A DNA stretch of 64,000 bases from Coprinopsis marcescibilis (taxonomy: Eukaryota; Basidiomycota; Agaricomycetes; Agaricales; Psathyrellaceae), in contig ML210146.1 in NCBI GenBank assembly GCA_004369085.1, positions 1,116,001-1,180,000 on the forward strand, in the 5' to 3' direction. A program made the translations under genes and the position numbers. Within the stretch, counting starts at the first letter, position 1. Each line of letters starts with the position of its first letter. Below, piece after piece: positions 11,423-23,556 of the stretch. The notes below the pieces were generated by a model. It saw only the letters and a list, made by a program, of their open reading frames with translations. It was not told where the DNA came from and did not search any database.

Positions 11423-12647
11423 ATGGGTGCAAGTATACCACACTTTCCTTCTCTCTCACAAACCTCCATGAATTTTGGCCACTCTTCCTTCCTGCTACCT
11501 GAACTATCTCGGTTGAAACGGAGTCATGCAGAACACGAGCCTGTCATCACCTGGAACAAGGAGAAACCCCCACGTTTACCGAGGATCTCGAATACGGACA
11601 CCGTGCTCCAGATCTTCACGCACCCATCTCTCAGGAGATTCTCTGGAAGCGACCAGTGCAGCGACAACGAACGGCTTTCTCACCTTGGAAAGGTTGTAAT
11701 GGACTCCGTGATGACCGAGATACTGTTCGACTGGCGGCCACATCTGACGGCTGCGCAAATATCTGTATGTGCATGGTATCCATACGGCGAATTGAATCTG
11801 ACCTCGTTGCTGACGGTGCGGGGGACATAGGATAAGAGAGAGGCACTACTTTCGGATGATTTGTTCGACGACTGGGTGAGACATTATGAACTGCTGAAAA
11901 AGCTACGCTGCGATCCAGCCCTTCGCAAATCTTCCTCCATTTACATGCCCAAGGTGAGCCACTCAGGACGCAGTGTAAGACACAGTATGCTCAGCACCAA
12001 ACCTTTGACTCAGGAAACTCGGGCCATCTGGTACGCTTACATCGGCGGCGTGTACATAGACTCTGGTGCTGGTGCTGTACGGACCTGGATTGAACAACTG
12101 CTAGGCCAAACCACGAATGCTCCTGCTACACCATCTTCTGACCAGATGATGGTTGATACCCCTCGGATGTCGATAGAGCCACACGCCCCTCCTTTGAAGA
12201 AAGTAAAGGCAGAAAGCTTGAGCCCGAGTCCTGCACCGTCGCCGGTATTCTTTGGTTCACAGCCGCCGGCCACGCTGTCGACAACCATAAGACAGCTGCC
12301 TCAATATCTTGCTCATAATCCTGGCCCGAGTGTGACTCGTGCAAACCCGTTAGCGCCTGCGCAGCCCAACTTACCATTTTTGCCACTGTTCAATCAAACG
12401 GCTGCTCAGCGACGTGTTACTGTGACGTATGATGCACAGTTTTCAGGACCATCGCATGCGGGAACGTGGGTGGTGCGATGTGTAGGTGTGTAGTGCGGTT
12501 TCGAACTCAGGCACCCGCAGTCATTCTTACTGGTTCTATTCTTACATAGTCAACGGAATTCCCAAGGGGGAGGGAACGGGAAGCAGCAAACAAGTTGCCA
12601 AGGAAGAAGCGGCGCGGCAAGCGTATTATGCCATGGGATGGACTTGA
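11423..12647 (+). CDS. RNase III-fold protein with dsRNA-binding domain, catalytic site degenerate
   Basis: Exons join as ...LTAAQIS / DKREALLSDD... / ...YMPK / ETRAIWYAYIGG... / ...VVRCV / VNGIPKGEGTG. The central part follows an RNase III domain: NERLSHLGKVVM corresponds to the signature ERLEFLGDAVL, and AIWYAYIGGVYIDSG to the second motif DTFEALIGAIYLD. Of the acidic residues used by active enzymes only the first Glu remains; the others align to Ser, Lys, Ala and Tyr. A linker rich in Pro and Ser follows, then a C-terminal dsRBD with VNGIPKGEGTGSSKQVAKEE and a closing AARQAYYAMGW helix. Stop TGA is 12645-12647. The fold is probably used for RNA binding only, as in mitochondrial ribosomal RNase III relatives. 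Start could instead be the Met at 11468. Confidence 0.75.
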
Positions 12648-12955
12648 GCTTAATACAATACTCATGTGGTCAACACAACATATATTACGGATTATGGACT
12701 TGACTTGGATGCAACCAGTATGTAGTATGCAGCTCAACAGCTTCAGAGCTCACAGCCATCCGAACCAAGGCCCAAAACGGCTGAGTCGAGTCTGCTCGCG
12801 TCATTTAAGCAATTCACCTGACTAGCTTACCAATCACATCGTATCGAGCTCGATAACATTTGTGTTTCCGCTGTTCGGCCTACATATGGCCACCAATCTT
12901 CCTTCTCACTGACCTGTCCTCGTCGTCCATAACCCTTTGCTCATCGTAGTTCACG
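12648..12955. other. Intergenic, 308 bp
   Basis: Tandem spacer and presumed promoter/leader of the SNF2/RING helicase gene; CT-rich close to the start codon. Nothing else seen. Confidence 0.55.
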
Positions 12956-15900
12956 ATGGCCACCATATACCAGGATACACCGCAACCGTATAACCCTTCT
13001 TCTACATTTCTACCGCCCTTTGTCGCCCAGTCAAACCATATAGATCTCACAGCAGACGATGAAGACGAGCCCGTGAGCAGCGGCTCCTCAGAACGCGACT
13101 ACGAGCGAGCTGCGAAGAGACAGCGTACAGAGTCTCATTTAGCATCTCCTGGCGTGTCAGGTACACTTAGCCCCCAGTTTCAACAGCGTTTCTCTTCAGG
13201 CACCCTCTCGCCCCGACCGAGTTTTTCCGCTTCGCACCCTCCGAACCCATTTGTACATCCCTCAAATGCGCCTTTTGGTCACAACGGATACCGACCAGCC
13301 TTTGCAGGCCCGTCGTCAGCATCACAGTTTGGCCTGAGGCAGCCAATGCCAATGCCAGTACCACAAGCGCCAGTACCAACACCAAGTCCCTTCCAAGCGC
13401 AAGACCACTTTTCGAGACCAAGCGTTCCACCCATCCAGCAGGTTATTGATCTCACCGCTTCGCCTTCGCCACCTCCGCAGAATAGGGGACAGGAGAATCA
13501 AGACAGTGGATCTAATTTGCCCCCAAATCTGCCGCCGAAAACGCCAGTATGCATAGGGCAGCTGACGGTTACGGCGCTAATTCTGTACCCCGTGGCCTAC
13601 CTCGATGTTCAAGAAGGCAACAGTGCGGAAAACGAATATGCACCCGTGAAGCTGCAGTATGAACACAATCCAAGCAAACCAGGCGGCTCCGAAACCATCC
13701 ACATTCGCACCCCCAACATGCGGACGCTAACCGGGGAGAGCATTCACGGCGAAGGGTTCGGTGTCGTTGAACAGAAGGTTGCAACCTCACTGGGACCTAT
13801 GCTCGGAAAGGGTTTAATTCGTCTCGACGCCAAGATTCGCAAAGGCCGACCAAACGTAAGGCTCATCGCAGGTGTAATCAACTACGGCGCTAATGTTTGC
13901 ACAGCTTCCGATTCTTCCGCTGCAAATGCTTGTGTACACTCCCAAGGGCAACATTCCTGTTGTAGGAAACTTCCTTCAGCAATGTGGACTGTTGCTTGAT
14001 CACCCTTCTCCCTCGTTCGACATCAAGATTATCACGCACTACCACTACTATAACCCACACAATCCACCACCCGGTGGACACGCAAGTCGGTCTGGCCATC
14101 GGGACATGCGGTGGTCGACCCCCGCCAACCCCGGGAAGAGCGTGGAAGTTCAAAGAAGCCAAGTCGACGAATTATTCAAGAACGTGAAAGACGGTGACGA
14201 CTTGGATGAAACCGAGCCTTGTAAGCGGCTGACCTATAAACTTACTCATTCCATTTGATTTACGTTATTTTTAGCACCTGATGTTGCAACCAAGCTATAT
14301 CCTCACCAAAAGAAGGCGCTGACCTTTTTGTTGGAAAGAGAGCGGGAGAAGTGCGGTGCAGACGGTTCATTCTCGTCCCTCTGGCAAAGAAGAGTCCACC
14401 CGATATCGCGCCGAATGTCTTGGTTCCATATCGTAACTCAGCAGGAAATCTTTGAGGAGCCGATGGAGGCCAAAGGCGCAATTCTGGCCGATGATGTAGG
14501 TCATCCTCCGCTCGTAATCAGGAAACTGACTTATTCATCATTATCGGGTAGATGGGTCTTGGCAAGACGATAACCTGTGTATCTGTCATTGCCGCAACGA
14601 TACCTTCAGCTAGAGCATTCGCCGCTTCACAGTTAATCCCGCCGCCTTGGCTTCCTCCCAAACATGAAGGGCCGGACTCTGCGCATTTCGCAGGGAGCGT
14701 ATGGGGAATGCCAGATGTAAACGAAGGGTCAACTTCAGCAGCAAGCAAAGCTAAGGCCAACAAAGCCCTGGAGAAACTCGAAGCTGACTATGTTCGAATC
14801 TGCCGTATCAAGGTCAAGAGCCGTGCAACCTTGATCATTTGCCCGCTTTCGACCGTCGCGAACTGGGAAGATCAATTCCGGGAACATTGGAAAGGCGAAG
14901 TTACCGTTTTTGGTGGAAATGGCAACGTGTGTATACCCCAAGTAAACGGTCAAGCAGTTGGTCAAGCCCAGCAAGTAGCAGAAGCATCAGAGCCACCAAA
15001 GTCTGCAAGATTGCGAGATGGTACGGCACTTCGAGTTTATGTGTATCACGGCAATGCTCGTCGGCCAGATCCCGCCTTCCTTGCAGATTTCGACGCCGTT
15101 ATCACGACTTACGCCACACTGGCTTCGGAATATTCCAAGCAGAGCAGGAGTGCCACCAGTCCTGAGGACGACGAGGACGACGGTGTTAGCAGCGACAACC
15201 CTCTCGAAGTGGACGAGCGCGGAAATCCTATAATTAAACTGGGAAAACCGAAGAAAGGCACTAAGCGTAAGAAGACCTCAGTTCTTGCCAATGTGGCAAA
15301 CGAAATCCCGAGTGCGCTTCAGAGCATCCATTGGTTCAGAGTAGTTCTTGATGAGGCCCAGTAAGTTGATTTTGCACTGTACTACACAGTTATACTCATT
15401 TTTATAGTTCCATCAAGGAATGCAGCACAGTCGCAAGCAGAGCGTCGTGCGACCTCATGGCGGATAGACGTCTCTGTCTAACCGGTACCCCCGTGCAAAA
15501 TAAGCTGGATGATGTATACGCCCTTATCAAATTTCTTCGGCTGGCCCCGTTCGACGATAAGACCGTTTGGACCGAATATGTTGGCAGTCCTGTCAAATAC
15601 GGTCAAGCCTTGGGCATTGCCCGCTTGCAGAGCATCATGAAATGCATCACCCTTCGACGGACGAAGGAAACCACCACTTCCGACGGGAAGCGGATCCTTT
15701 CTCTGCCACCTCGACGGGATGAATTACGCCTCCTCAAATTCGACCCTCATGAACAACAGATTTATGACCGTTTCTTCAACGAATCCAAAGCCGAGTTCAC
15801 GGACCTCTCCAACAAAAACGAGATCATGAAAAACTATGTTGGAATTCTTCAAAAGATCCTTCGACTTCGTCAAATCTGCGACCATTTCGAACTAGTTGAA

Positions 15901-17240
15901 GGCAAAGAGCTAAACGGCCAACCTTTGGACCAGCCGCAACAATACGAAGACGTTGTTGCTGCTATCGAGAAGGAAGGCTACACTCCCGTGCGAGCCAACG
16001 CTATTTTTGCCATCCTACGCGAATCTGCTACAGCGCAGTGCGTAGAATGTGGAGGGGAGCTTTCCGTACCTTTGGATCAAGGAGATTGCCCGGACGCAGA
16101 ATCATCCCTAGCGGGTAAACGCGGACGCAAGCTAAAGAGTGCCACCGGCTCGAGCTCGTCTCGAGGACCCACTCGAGCCAACAGCCCAGCGGCACCACGC
16201 CCCGTCTTGACCAAATGCCAGCATTTGTACTGCATTGAGTGTTATAGAAACTCAATCTGCCCTGGATGGCCGACACCTGCCTCCAATGGAGGTCGTTCCT
16301 GCACGGTTTGTCAAACCGGGCTCGGAGTTACCGATGCAATCGAAATCAAGACGGATACCTCAGAGGCTAAGAAAAAGCCTCAGAAGAAGGAGAAGCGACA
16401 GAAGGGCATATCTATGGAGAATTTCCACCCGTCAACCAAGGTCAAGGCTTTGCTGGACGATCTTTCCCAGTTTTCCAGATTGAACCCCTACTCGGTCAAT
16501 TATGATAACGAAATACAAATGATGGATGGCGATGGGAAGCAGTTGGACGACTCCATCGTGAAGACGGTTGTCTTGTAAGTGGTTTACTTCATTGGATCGA
16601 TCGGAAACAATCTCACCGAAATGTAGTTCTCAATGGACTTCGATGCTTGACAAGTACGTTTTACATGGAACTTCATGGAGAACTGGTCTGACCCATTTAA
16701 CAGAGTTGAAGACGCACTAGAATTGGCAAACATTCGCTACGACAGGCTTGATGGGACCATGAAGCGTGACGAACGCACGCGTGCCATGGATGCATTGAAA
16801 TTTGATCCTGGCTGCGAAGTCCTTCTGGTCAGTTTGAAGGCAGGAGGCGTCGGCTTGAATTTGACGTCAGCTCAACGAGTGTACCTCATGGATCCTTATT
16901 GGTACGTCTATGGGCTCATTATATTCTCTATGTCATCCATGACCATGGTTTGCCATGCAGGAACCCTGCTGTTGAAAACCAAGCTGTAGACCGCATCGTA
17001 CGTCTTTCTATGCGTTCTTAGGGCGTAAACTGGGCTGACTCGTAACTCTAGCACCGTCTCGGCCAAACCAGGCCAGTTACCACTGTGAAACTAATCATCG
17101 AGAATTCCATCGAAGCACGGTTACTTGAGGTTCAGCGAAAGAAGACTGAGCTTGCGAATATGACACTTGGCCAGAATATGAGCAAATCCGATATCCTGGC
17201 GAGACGGCTGGAGGAGCTTTCCCAACTTTTTGAAGTCTAA
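12956..17240 (+). CDS. SNF2-family helicase with inserted RING finger (Rad5/Rad16/HLTF type)
   Basis: The N-terminal 200 residues are disordered, with two acidic SUMO-interaction-like stretches (HIDLTADDEDE, QVIDLTASPSP). ATPase motifs follow: [11 protein letters not shown] (motif I, split by an intron), TLIICPLSTVANWEDQF (Ia), VVLDEAQ (II) and LTGTPVQNKLDD (III). An acidic insertion lies between Ia and II. Before the C-terminal helicase lobe is a RING: CVECGG, then CQHLYCIECYRNSIC, then CTVC. The second lobe has FSQWTSMLDK (a 27-nt exon), LDGTMKRDERTRAMD, LLVSLKAGGVGLNLTSA and DRIHRLGQTRPV. RING inside the helicase core marks DNA-repair and SUMO-targeted ligase translocases (Rad5, Rad16, HLTF, Uls1). 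The SIM-like motifs slightly favour a SUMO-linked role, which is inference. Stop 17238-17240. Confidence 0.88.
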
Positions 17241-17528
17241 CCTCTACAAGTAGACTTATTTTTCGATATCCGTAGAGCTTCTATAACTCGCTATCACACC
17301 CTATATTGCTAACCTCTAGTGTAGTTTAAATGACGACCTCCTACTTTATTTATTGTTCTCGCGTGTTTATGTGGTAGGTTCGTGTATCCCGTAGCTTTCG
17401 AATCCAATATGCAAATGTTTTAATGTCATCGTCAACCAGATGTAATTTCGAAGTTAGGGGACTGGGGCATCAGCTCGGAGGCAATGCGCGTCAGGCCGGC
17501 AGCCTGACAGTGCTTCCTTCCAGCTTCC

Positions 17529-18721
17529 ATGGCCTCGGGACGAGTCGAGGTGGCAAAGGTTTTTTCGCTATATCGCACATATACGAGACAGATTCGCAAA
17601 TTTCCACAGCTGTATCTGCGGTAAAGCTGGCTCGTCCTTTTGTCAGACTGTTTCTGATCCGTTGAAGCCAGTTTTTGCAGCTCAAAGCTCGAGATGATGT
17701 GGAAACTATACTGTACCATTCAAGCAAAAGGCGGTTGGAGAAGAAACGACTGAAACGCGTTGAAAAGGTATGTTGGAGTGCGAGCCGTTTAACTGCAACC
17801 AGAAATCTCATCTGCGAGCAGGAAGTCAACAGGCTGAAACTTGCAAATTCTGGACATGGCCGACCAAGTGTTGATGCCTTCGAGCACTTTCTGGATCTTG
17901 CATATGGGCGGAAAGGAAAACTGAAGCATGAGCTCATGGAGGTATGCTCAAGCCTTCGATATGGTCAAAAGAATTGAACACAAGGACACCAACAGCCAGT
18001 GGTACATGATCCCACCGCCCCAATACCGCCAAAAATCATTCCAGCCGTCGAAAAGTCCCGCCCCCCAGCATATGGGCGGGTGCTTGAGGCGCTCATGATG
18101 GACGCCCACGCAAGGATGGGTCGTAAACCGTACAAACCGGGTTCTTGGAAAGCGGCAGCACTGCTCCCTCCAAGCGCAATTCATGGGTCGGAAGAGGCGC
18201 AATTATTTGGGCCATTCAGCAAACGGAGAGAGGTGAACATTCAATGGCGGTTCCAAAAGAAGACTGAGAAGCTGTTATACCCGCCATTCCGGTTAGTATC
18301 AACGGACGACGACGACCAGTTGGCAAATGCGTCTGAATCTGACAAGTGGTCTGCTGTGCCAGACTTTGGCTTGATCAAGGACATAGAGAGGCTTGTCGGT
18401 CCTGCTCCTCCAGTCCCTCTCACTCGAAAAGAGATGGCACAAATGGGAACACAGGTATCGCAGGAGCCTCTATCGCGACATCCTTCTCTGTGGGTTAGAA
18501 GGAGGTATCGTAGTTTACTTGTTCGCGTGCCACTTGTGGACTTTCCTTCACCGTCTTCGTTGACGGGGGCCAAGACAAAGGTCAAAGCAAGCATTTCGCC
18601 GTATTCGTTGGGAGTTTTGCCGTCGCCTGCAAGACGGGAAGTAGATGACGCGAGTTTGGCTTGGCTTGACCCTCTTCCAGCAAAATCGCCGACGAAAAAT
18701 GGAAGGAAAAAGGAGGAGTAA
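17529..18721 (+). CDS. LYR-motif protein with long C-terminal extension
   Basis: ATG at 17529 gives MASGRVEVAKVFSLYRTY, with the Leu-Tyr-Arg motif and downstream basic helix (RQIRKFPQLYLR) of the Complex1_LYR family. Intron 1 starts gtaaag, and the acceptor must be gttgaag, giving LYLRQFLQLKARDDV. Using the nearer tttgcag shifts the frame into a stop. Two further introns end phase 0 (VEK/EVNRL; ELME/PVVHD). LYR proteins are small mitochondrial assembly factors that bind acyl carrier protein and recruit the Fe-S machinery. Most are about 80-130 residues, but this one is more than 300. The extra C-terminal half (YGRVLEALMMDAHARMGRKP..., WVRRRYRSLLVRVP) is not recognised. Its stop is only 33 bp from the Sec8 stop on the other strand. 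Confidence 0.75.
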
Positions 18722-18754
18722 GAGTAACAAGTATACATTCGTAGCCTATCTTTA

Positions 18755-21700
18755 TTAACTAGTACCATTTATCTCCAGTCCATGCAGCTCGATGACGTAG
18801 ACGCTATAGTTACGATCAACAGCTTTTGCACCATTCCCATTGCTTGCTTCGCCAGGAACGGCACCACACTGCAGATTGAGCATTGACTGATATTCCTCAA
18901 AGCTAAATGTTTGTTGTTTCCTGATCCCATTCAGCATTTCCTGGAATTATGGTTAGTACAACATCGACACGACAAGCGGAGACTTCAAACCTGGGGGGAC
19001 ATCCAAAACAACGAATAGAATCGCTTTGCACGCTCAAATCCAGCATCCTGTTGATCACTGTTCAAGGTCTTGATGCTCTGCTGCAAAGCAGATATGTTTC
19101 GAAGGACTTTCTTGATCCCGAATTCGTTGGGGAGGCGAAGGTGTTTGGCGTTGTGGATAATGACATGCTCCATTAGTTGTCCTAGGCCAGCAAAGACAAA
19201 TCTAACAACGATATATATCAGCCCCTGAGACCTGAAGTGTGCAGAACCAACGCACTGTCTGGCTTTCTTGGGAAGACTTGTGGATAGAATTTCATCGCAT
19301 TGTACAAGTTCCAGGTTCAAATCCGCAACGTGTGCATCTGGCTCTGCGGCTTCATAGGCTGCACTGTAGTTACCCTGGATATGTTTAAGAACCGCAAAGA
19401 AAAGCCGAGTCTAAAGCGAACGTACATGTCGCATCGAAGAGTCTAAGTAGTAGATTGCGCGGCATCGAATATCCAGCCGTAGGGTATCAAGGATGAGGGC
19501 AGACAGTTGGTCGTAAGTTCGAAGGAGAGCTTGGAAACGCCTAGAGTGACTGTTTTTCAAAAGCCAGGTGTACGTGTCAATACTGTGCTTACAGTGCCAT
19601 TTCTTTTGAAAGAGAAAGTTTCAGTTCATCCTCGTCAGGAAGGGGAGGCATGAAAGGTGTGGTGGCAGTTACAGCCGTCATGGGCTCCAAGCTGCTGGGT
19701 GTAGTTGGCGACATAAAATCTTCTCGGCGAGAGGTCTTTAGGCTGTTTAACTCTGCCGTGAACCACGCCTGGGTCGATACAATCAGACAAAGGACAGTGT
19801 GTATATTGGAAGTAAGCAGTCAACGTACCACGCTCCGGAATAAACTAGCCAGTGCTGCGATATTTCTGTTCGATGAAATGAGTTCTTCTTTCCGAATGGC
19901 CTTGTGGCGCATTAGATCCATCTCGATGTTTGTTTCTTGATTACATAGTTGTTGCTGCGTTGTCGAGAAGTTTTCCTTTAAAAAAAGCATGCATCAATGT
20001 CTGAGAAACGACCGACTGAATTTAACCAACATCAAGAGATCGTAATTCGGACAGTGGAGTTTGAAGTTCAGACTTTTGCGCCCATTGAGCCGCCAAAGCG
20101 ACATCAGACTCAGAGCCAGTTGTACTGGTGGTCAGAGTCTGGAAGCGATCACTACATCGTTGGTAGAACTGTATCACAACGCCGAGCATTAGTCGTGAGT
20201 AGTTCTCCCTATGGAACGGACTGGTTTGAAGCATTGCGCATAATGAGTTAACAAGGGCCATAAGTCTCATCGTCGCCTAGGTCATCATTAACAACTAAGT
20301 CCGCCTGTCAGAGGATTGCTGTACCTTCATCAGAGGCTCCGGAGAAAGGTGAAGAGATTGTGGGTCTGGCTGGAAGGCGTCTGGACCTGGGATTGGGTCA
20401 ACGACGGGTCGACGTAACGACGTATATATATACTTACCTGAGACTGCTTGATGGAATATATCGAGGACCTGTTCCTCTAGTTGTGGCAGGTAGACTTTCA
20501 AAACGAAGTCGTCAAGAACAGTCGTCGACGCCCTGACAGACTCTACCCCAGCCGGCAAAGTATCTGTGACGCGTTCGAGGAAACTCAATGTTGGTTGGAA
20601 TAAGATGGTAACATGGAATGCATCAGGGCGTATTAGGAGTCGGTGGTGTTGGTCGGTGCCTAGAAGGTGATCGTCATTGGACGACACAATTGTCTGCGAA
20701 TTGTCGCCAGAACCGGCTGGTGCAAGACCGGGCATCGTGTCTTTGAGGATCTTAGTTAAACCTTCCTCGTGCTGCTTGAGTGCTTTGGCCATGGTTTTGT
20801 TGTCAGTGTCCGAGAACCGAAAAACAGGCTAGGAAATGATACGAATGTCATTGCTTCGCCGAAAGGTATGCACCAAATGGATCCAACCTTGATTTTATCC
20901 CTGGAAAACTTGCCCTCCCGTAGAATTTCGTTGATGGAGGTTATAGGATTGCGACTAGCAGCAGACCCTTGTTGCTCGTCAGTCAGGTAATCTGATATCA
21001 AATTTCGGACCTGCTCGTGGTTAGTTTCATCAAACACCTGTGCCACACTCGCTAATTCTAACCTCTGCTTGAACCGGAGACCAGATTTCTGTCAACGGGA
21101 ACAAGGTGCCCGGTTTAGCTTCCGAGGAATCTCGATAATCTCGGCGCTGTGTATGATCAGTACGGCTCGATTCGATGCTTTAAATCACGCACTGATCCAA
21201 TCCGGTTCGCGACTTCAGAGACAACCCTGAAACCTTGAGCCACAGCATCTAGCTTCGAGTATAGAGTCCAAAACAAGTCTTTGAGAATTTCATGGTCAAT
21301 GCGTTTGGCGGAGGACTCAAGAGCAGCAAGCCTAAGAGAAGAAGTGGGAATTTTCCCTTGAATATCAGCCAGCTTTGTCCCGTTGGCCAATATGAATGCG
21401 TCCCCATCCGGCTTTCCGATTGCACCGTGTATAGACAAGGTAGAGCGCCTGCGTCCGTATTCCGCTCGTTCTTCCACTTCATCAAGTGTAGTCTCGACCA
21501 GGTTAAAGATCTCGCCGGATAATCTCTGGGAAATGCTATCAAGCGCAGTTCCCAGCTTACCAAGAACAGCCAGTGATTCGAGGAGAGTTTCCATATATGC
21601 GAAGGAATCGCTTTCAGGATTCGAATTCGACGAATGCTGGGAAGCGAACCCTGACAACGGACCAGAAATCAGGTGTAGGCGGTCTTTGTTGCCCAATACA

Positions 21701-23445
21701 GCATCGCTAATGTCCAATGGTGGCTCATTTGGTCGCAATGTGAGGTCGTTTAGGAAACGCGTGAGTCGTGTCTGCCGAAACGACGGGGATGTCGGGGACG
21801 TCAACTCGGTCGTAGGGTTCTTGTTCTCGCCGTCAGGGTCACATCTGGGTACTTTTTAGGTACTATCAGAGGCTTGAAAGTTCCCGAGGGGTTGAAATCT
21901 TACATGTCTGCTGGTTCGGACTGTACGCAGCCCATCGGGATTCACACCAGAACGATTTCAGGTATAGGTGGCTCTGCAACTCGTCTACGAGAATGTCCCT
22001 CAAGGCCTGCAGTTTCAGGAAATGAGATCGACATTCGTCCGTTATGAGTTGCGTAACAGAGACATACGGTTTCTTGTCCCACTAGGTAGCCGCGCAAGTC
22101 AGAAACTGCGCCAATCTCTTGCATATCTGCGTTGTTTATGATCTTGAGGCTCTTGACAAGCAAAACCGAAGCTTGAAGTAGGCGTTTTTCTGACATCAGT
22201 GTTTCAAGGAGATCTGGGACCGTTTTTAGGTATTCCCTGTTCCAGAGTGAGTCGCAACAGTTATGCAAAAGGACTGGTCATACATCTGATCCAATATGCG
22301 CAACATCTCTTCAAGAATCTGGCCTCGATTCCATAATTGGACAAGGTCCGTCCTTTTGGCTCCCAACGTTTCTTTTGCATGAGTTAACGATGCTCTTGCC
22401 AACGATACTTGTTGTTGCGTATCGTTCAAATGGCCAAGTAGCGAGGCGTGGTGGGGAAGCGATGCTGCGAAAGCCTGATAATGCTCTGAACATGACCGTG
22501 AGGTTAGGTTAGAAGTAACTCAAGCATAACTAAGCCACATACTATCCACCGATCCCTTGAGGGCTTTCGAGAGCATATGCTTAGTGTTCCTGAACGAGTC
22601 CATGTCCTTGCCTGAGGATGACTGATCCAGCAATTGAAGCGCAAGTTCGACATTGCTAAACTGTACAGGGGTGAGTAAGATACGGATATCAAGGAGTATG
22701 TTGTGTACCTCAGGATTAATAACAAACTCCCAACCATCTTTCACCTGGTCCAACACCGCTATGGAACAATTAAGCGCCATTGTTGAACTGGAACCTCAAA
22801 AGACGAACCGTCTATTTCACCAGCTTTCCTGCTAGCTTTGGAAACCTTCAACCCGGGCACCCGTTCCCTAATACGTTGCTGACGAGCCTTTTCTTCCTCT
22901 ATTTCTTTCTCTCGCTCCTTCCAAAACTCGGGATCCTCAGACTCCAGCGTCTTCTTTCGAACGGCGGCAGATTTGAAAGCTGAAAGAGCAGAGTTGAGCG
23001 AGGTCGGGGTTGTTTCTGAATTCTCAGATTGAGGGCTGGTTGCCTGTCGAGGAGTGCGGTTCCGTGAGTGCGGAGTGGGAGGGTTTGTGGTGGGATAGCC
23101 CCGAAAGTCACCCCTCGATCCTTCTGTACTATCCCGGTAAGGATCCTGAGAGGCAATTGATCCTCTGTCCGAGGAATATTCAGAACCTCGAGGGTGCCGT
23201 AGCTCAGAGCGCTGCGGTCTTAGGGGACCTAATGGTGCAGAATTGGGTGGTATGCCATATTGTGGTGATCCTGAAATGTAAGGCTGGTTGGTGGGTGTTG
23301 AAGGTCTCGACGACGGTCTTGGAATCTGGAGTGGTCGAGTATTCGAGTACGCCGGTGACGATGCTGGGGGTGATACAGGATATGCGTTCAAATTAGCATT
23401 AGATGGCGATCTACGACGAGTAGGGAAGGGAGGATTTCTGGACAT
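18755..23445 (-). CDS. SEC8: Exocyst complex component Sec8 (EXOC4)
   Basis: Subunit of the exocyst, which tethers secretory vesicles at growth sites of the plasma membrane. The minus-strand start at 23445 gives MSRNPPFPTRRRSPSNANL. The first 200 residues are disordered (Pro/Ser/Arg). A charged helix follows (EDPEFWKEREKEIEEEKARQ), then the conserved Sec8 N-terminal domain: VLDQVKDGWEFVINPE, LALQLLDQSSSGKDMDSFRN, LARASLTHAKETLGAKRTDL, LVQLWNRGQILEEML, LKTVPDLLETLMSEKRLLQA. The helical body continues through about 15 short introns to the tail KQQTFSFEEYQSMLNLQCG; stop TAA at 18757-18755. It is divergent from the LDAH-like gene with only 111 bp between start codons, so the two share a promoter region. 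Exact boundaries of several middle exons were not resolved. Confidence 0.88.
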
Positions 23446-23556
23446 CCGCAGACGGTTGTATTGAAGGAAAGAAAGTAATGAATGCTTATATTGATCGCGG
23501 ACAAGACCATGGCTACATTGTCACTACACTGCCTTTTTCGTCTTGCCCCTATCATA

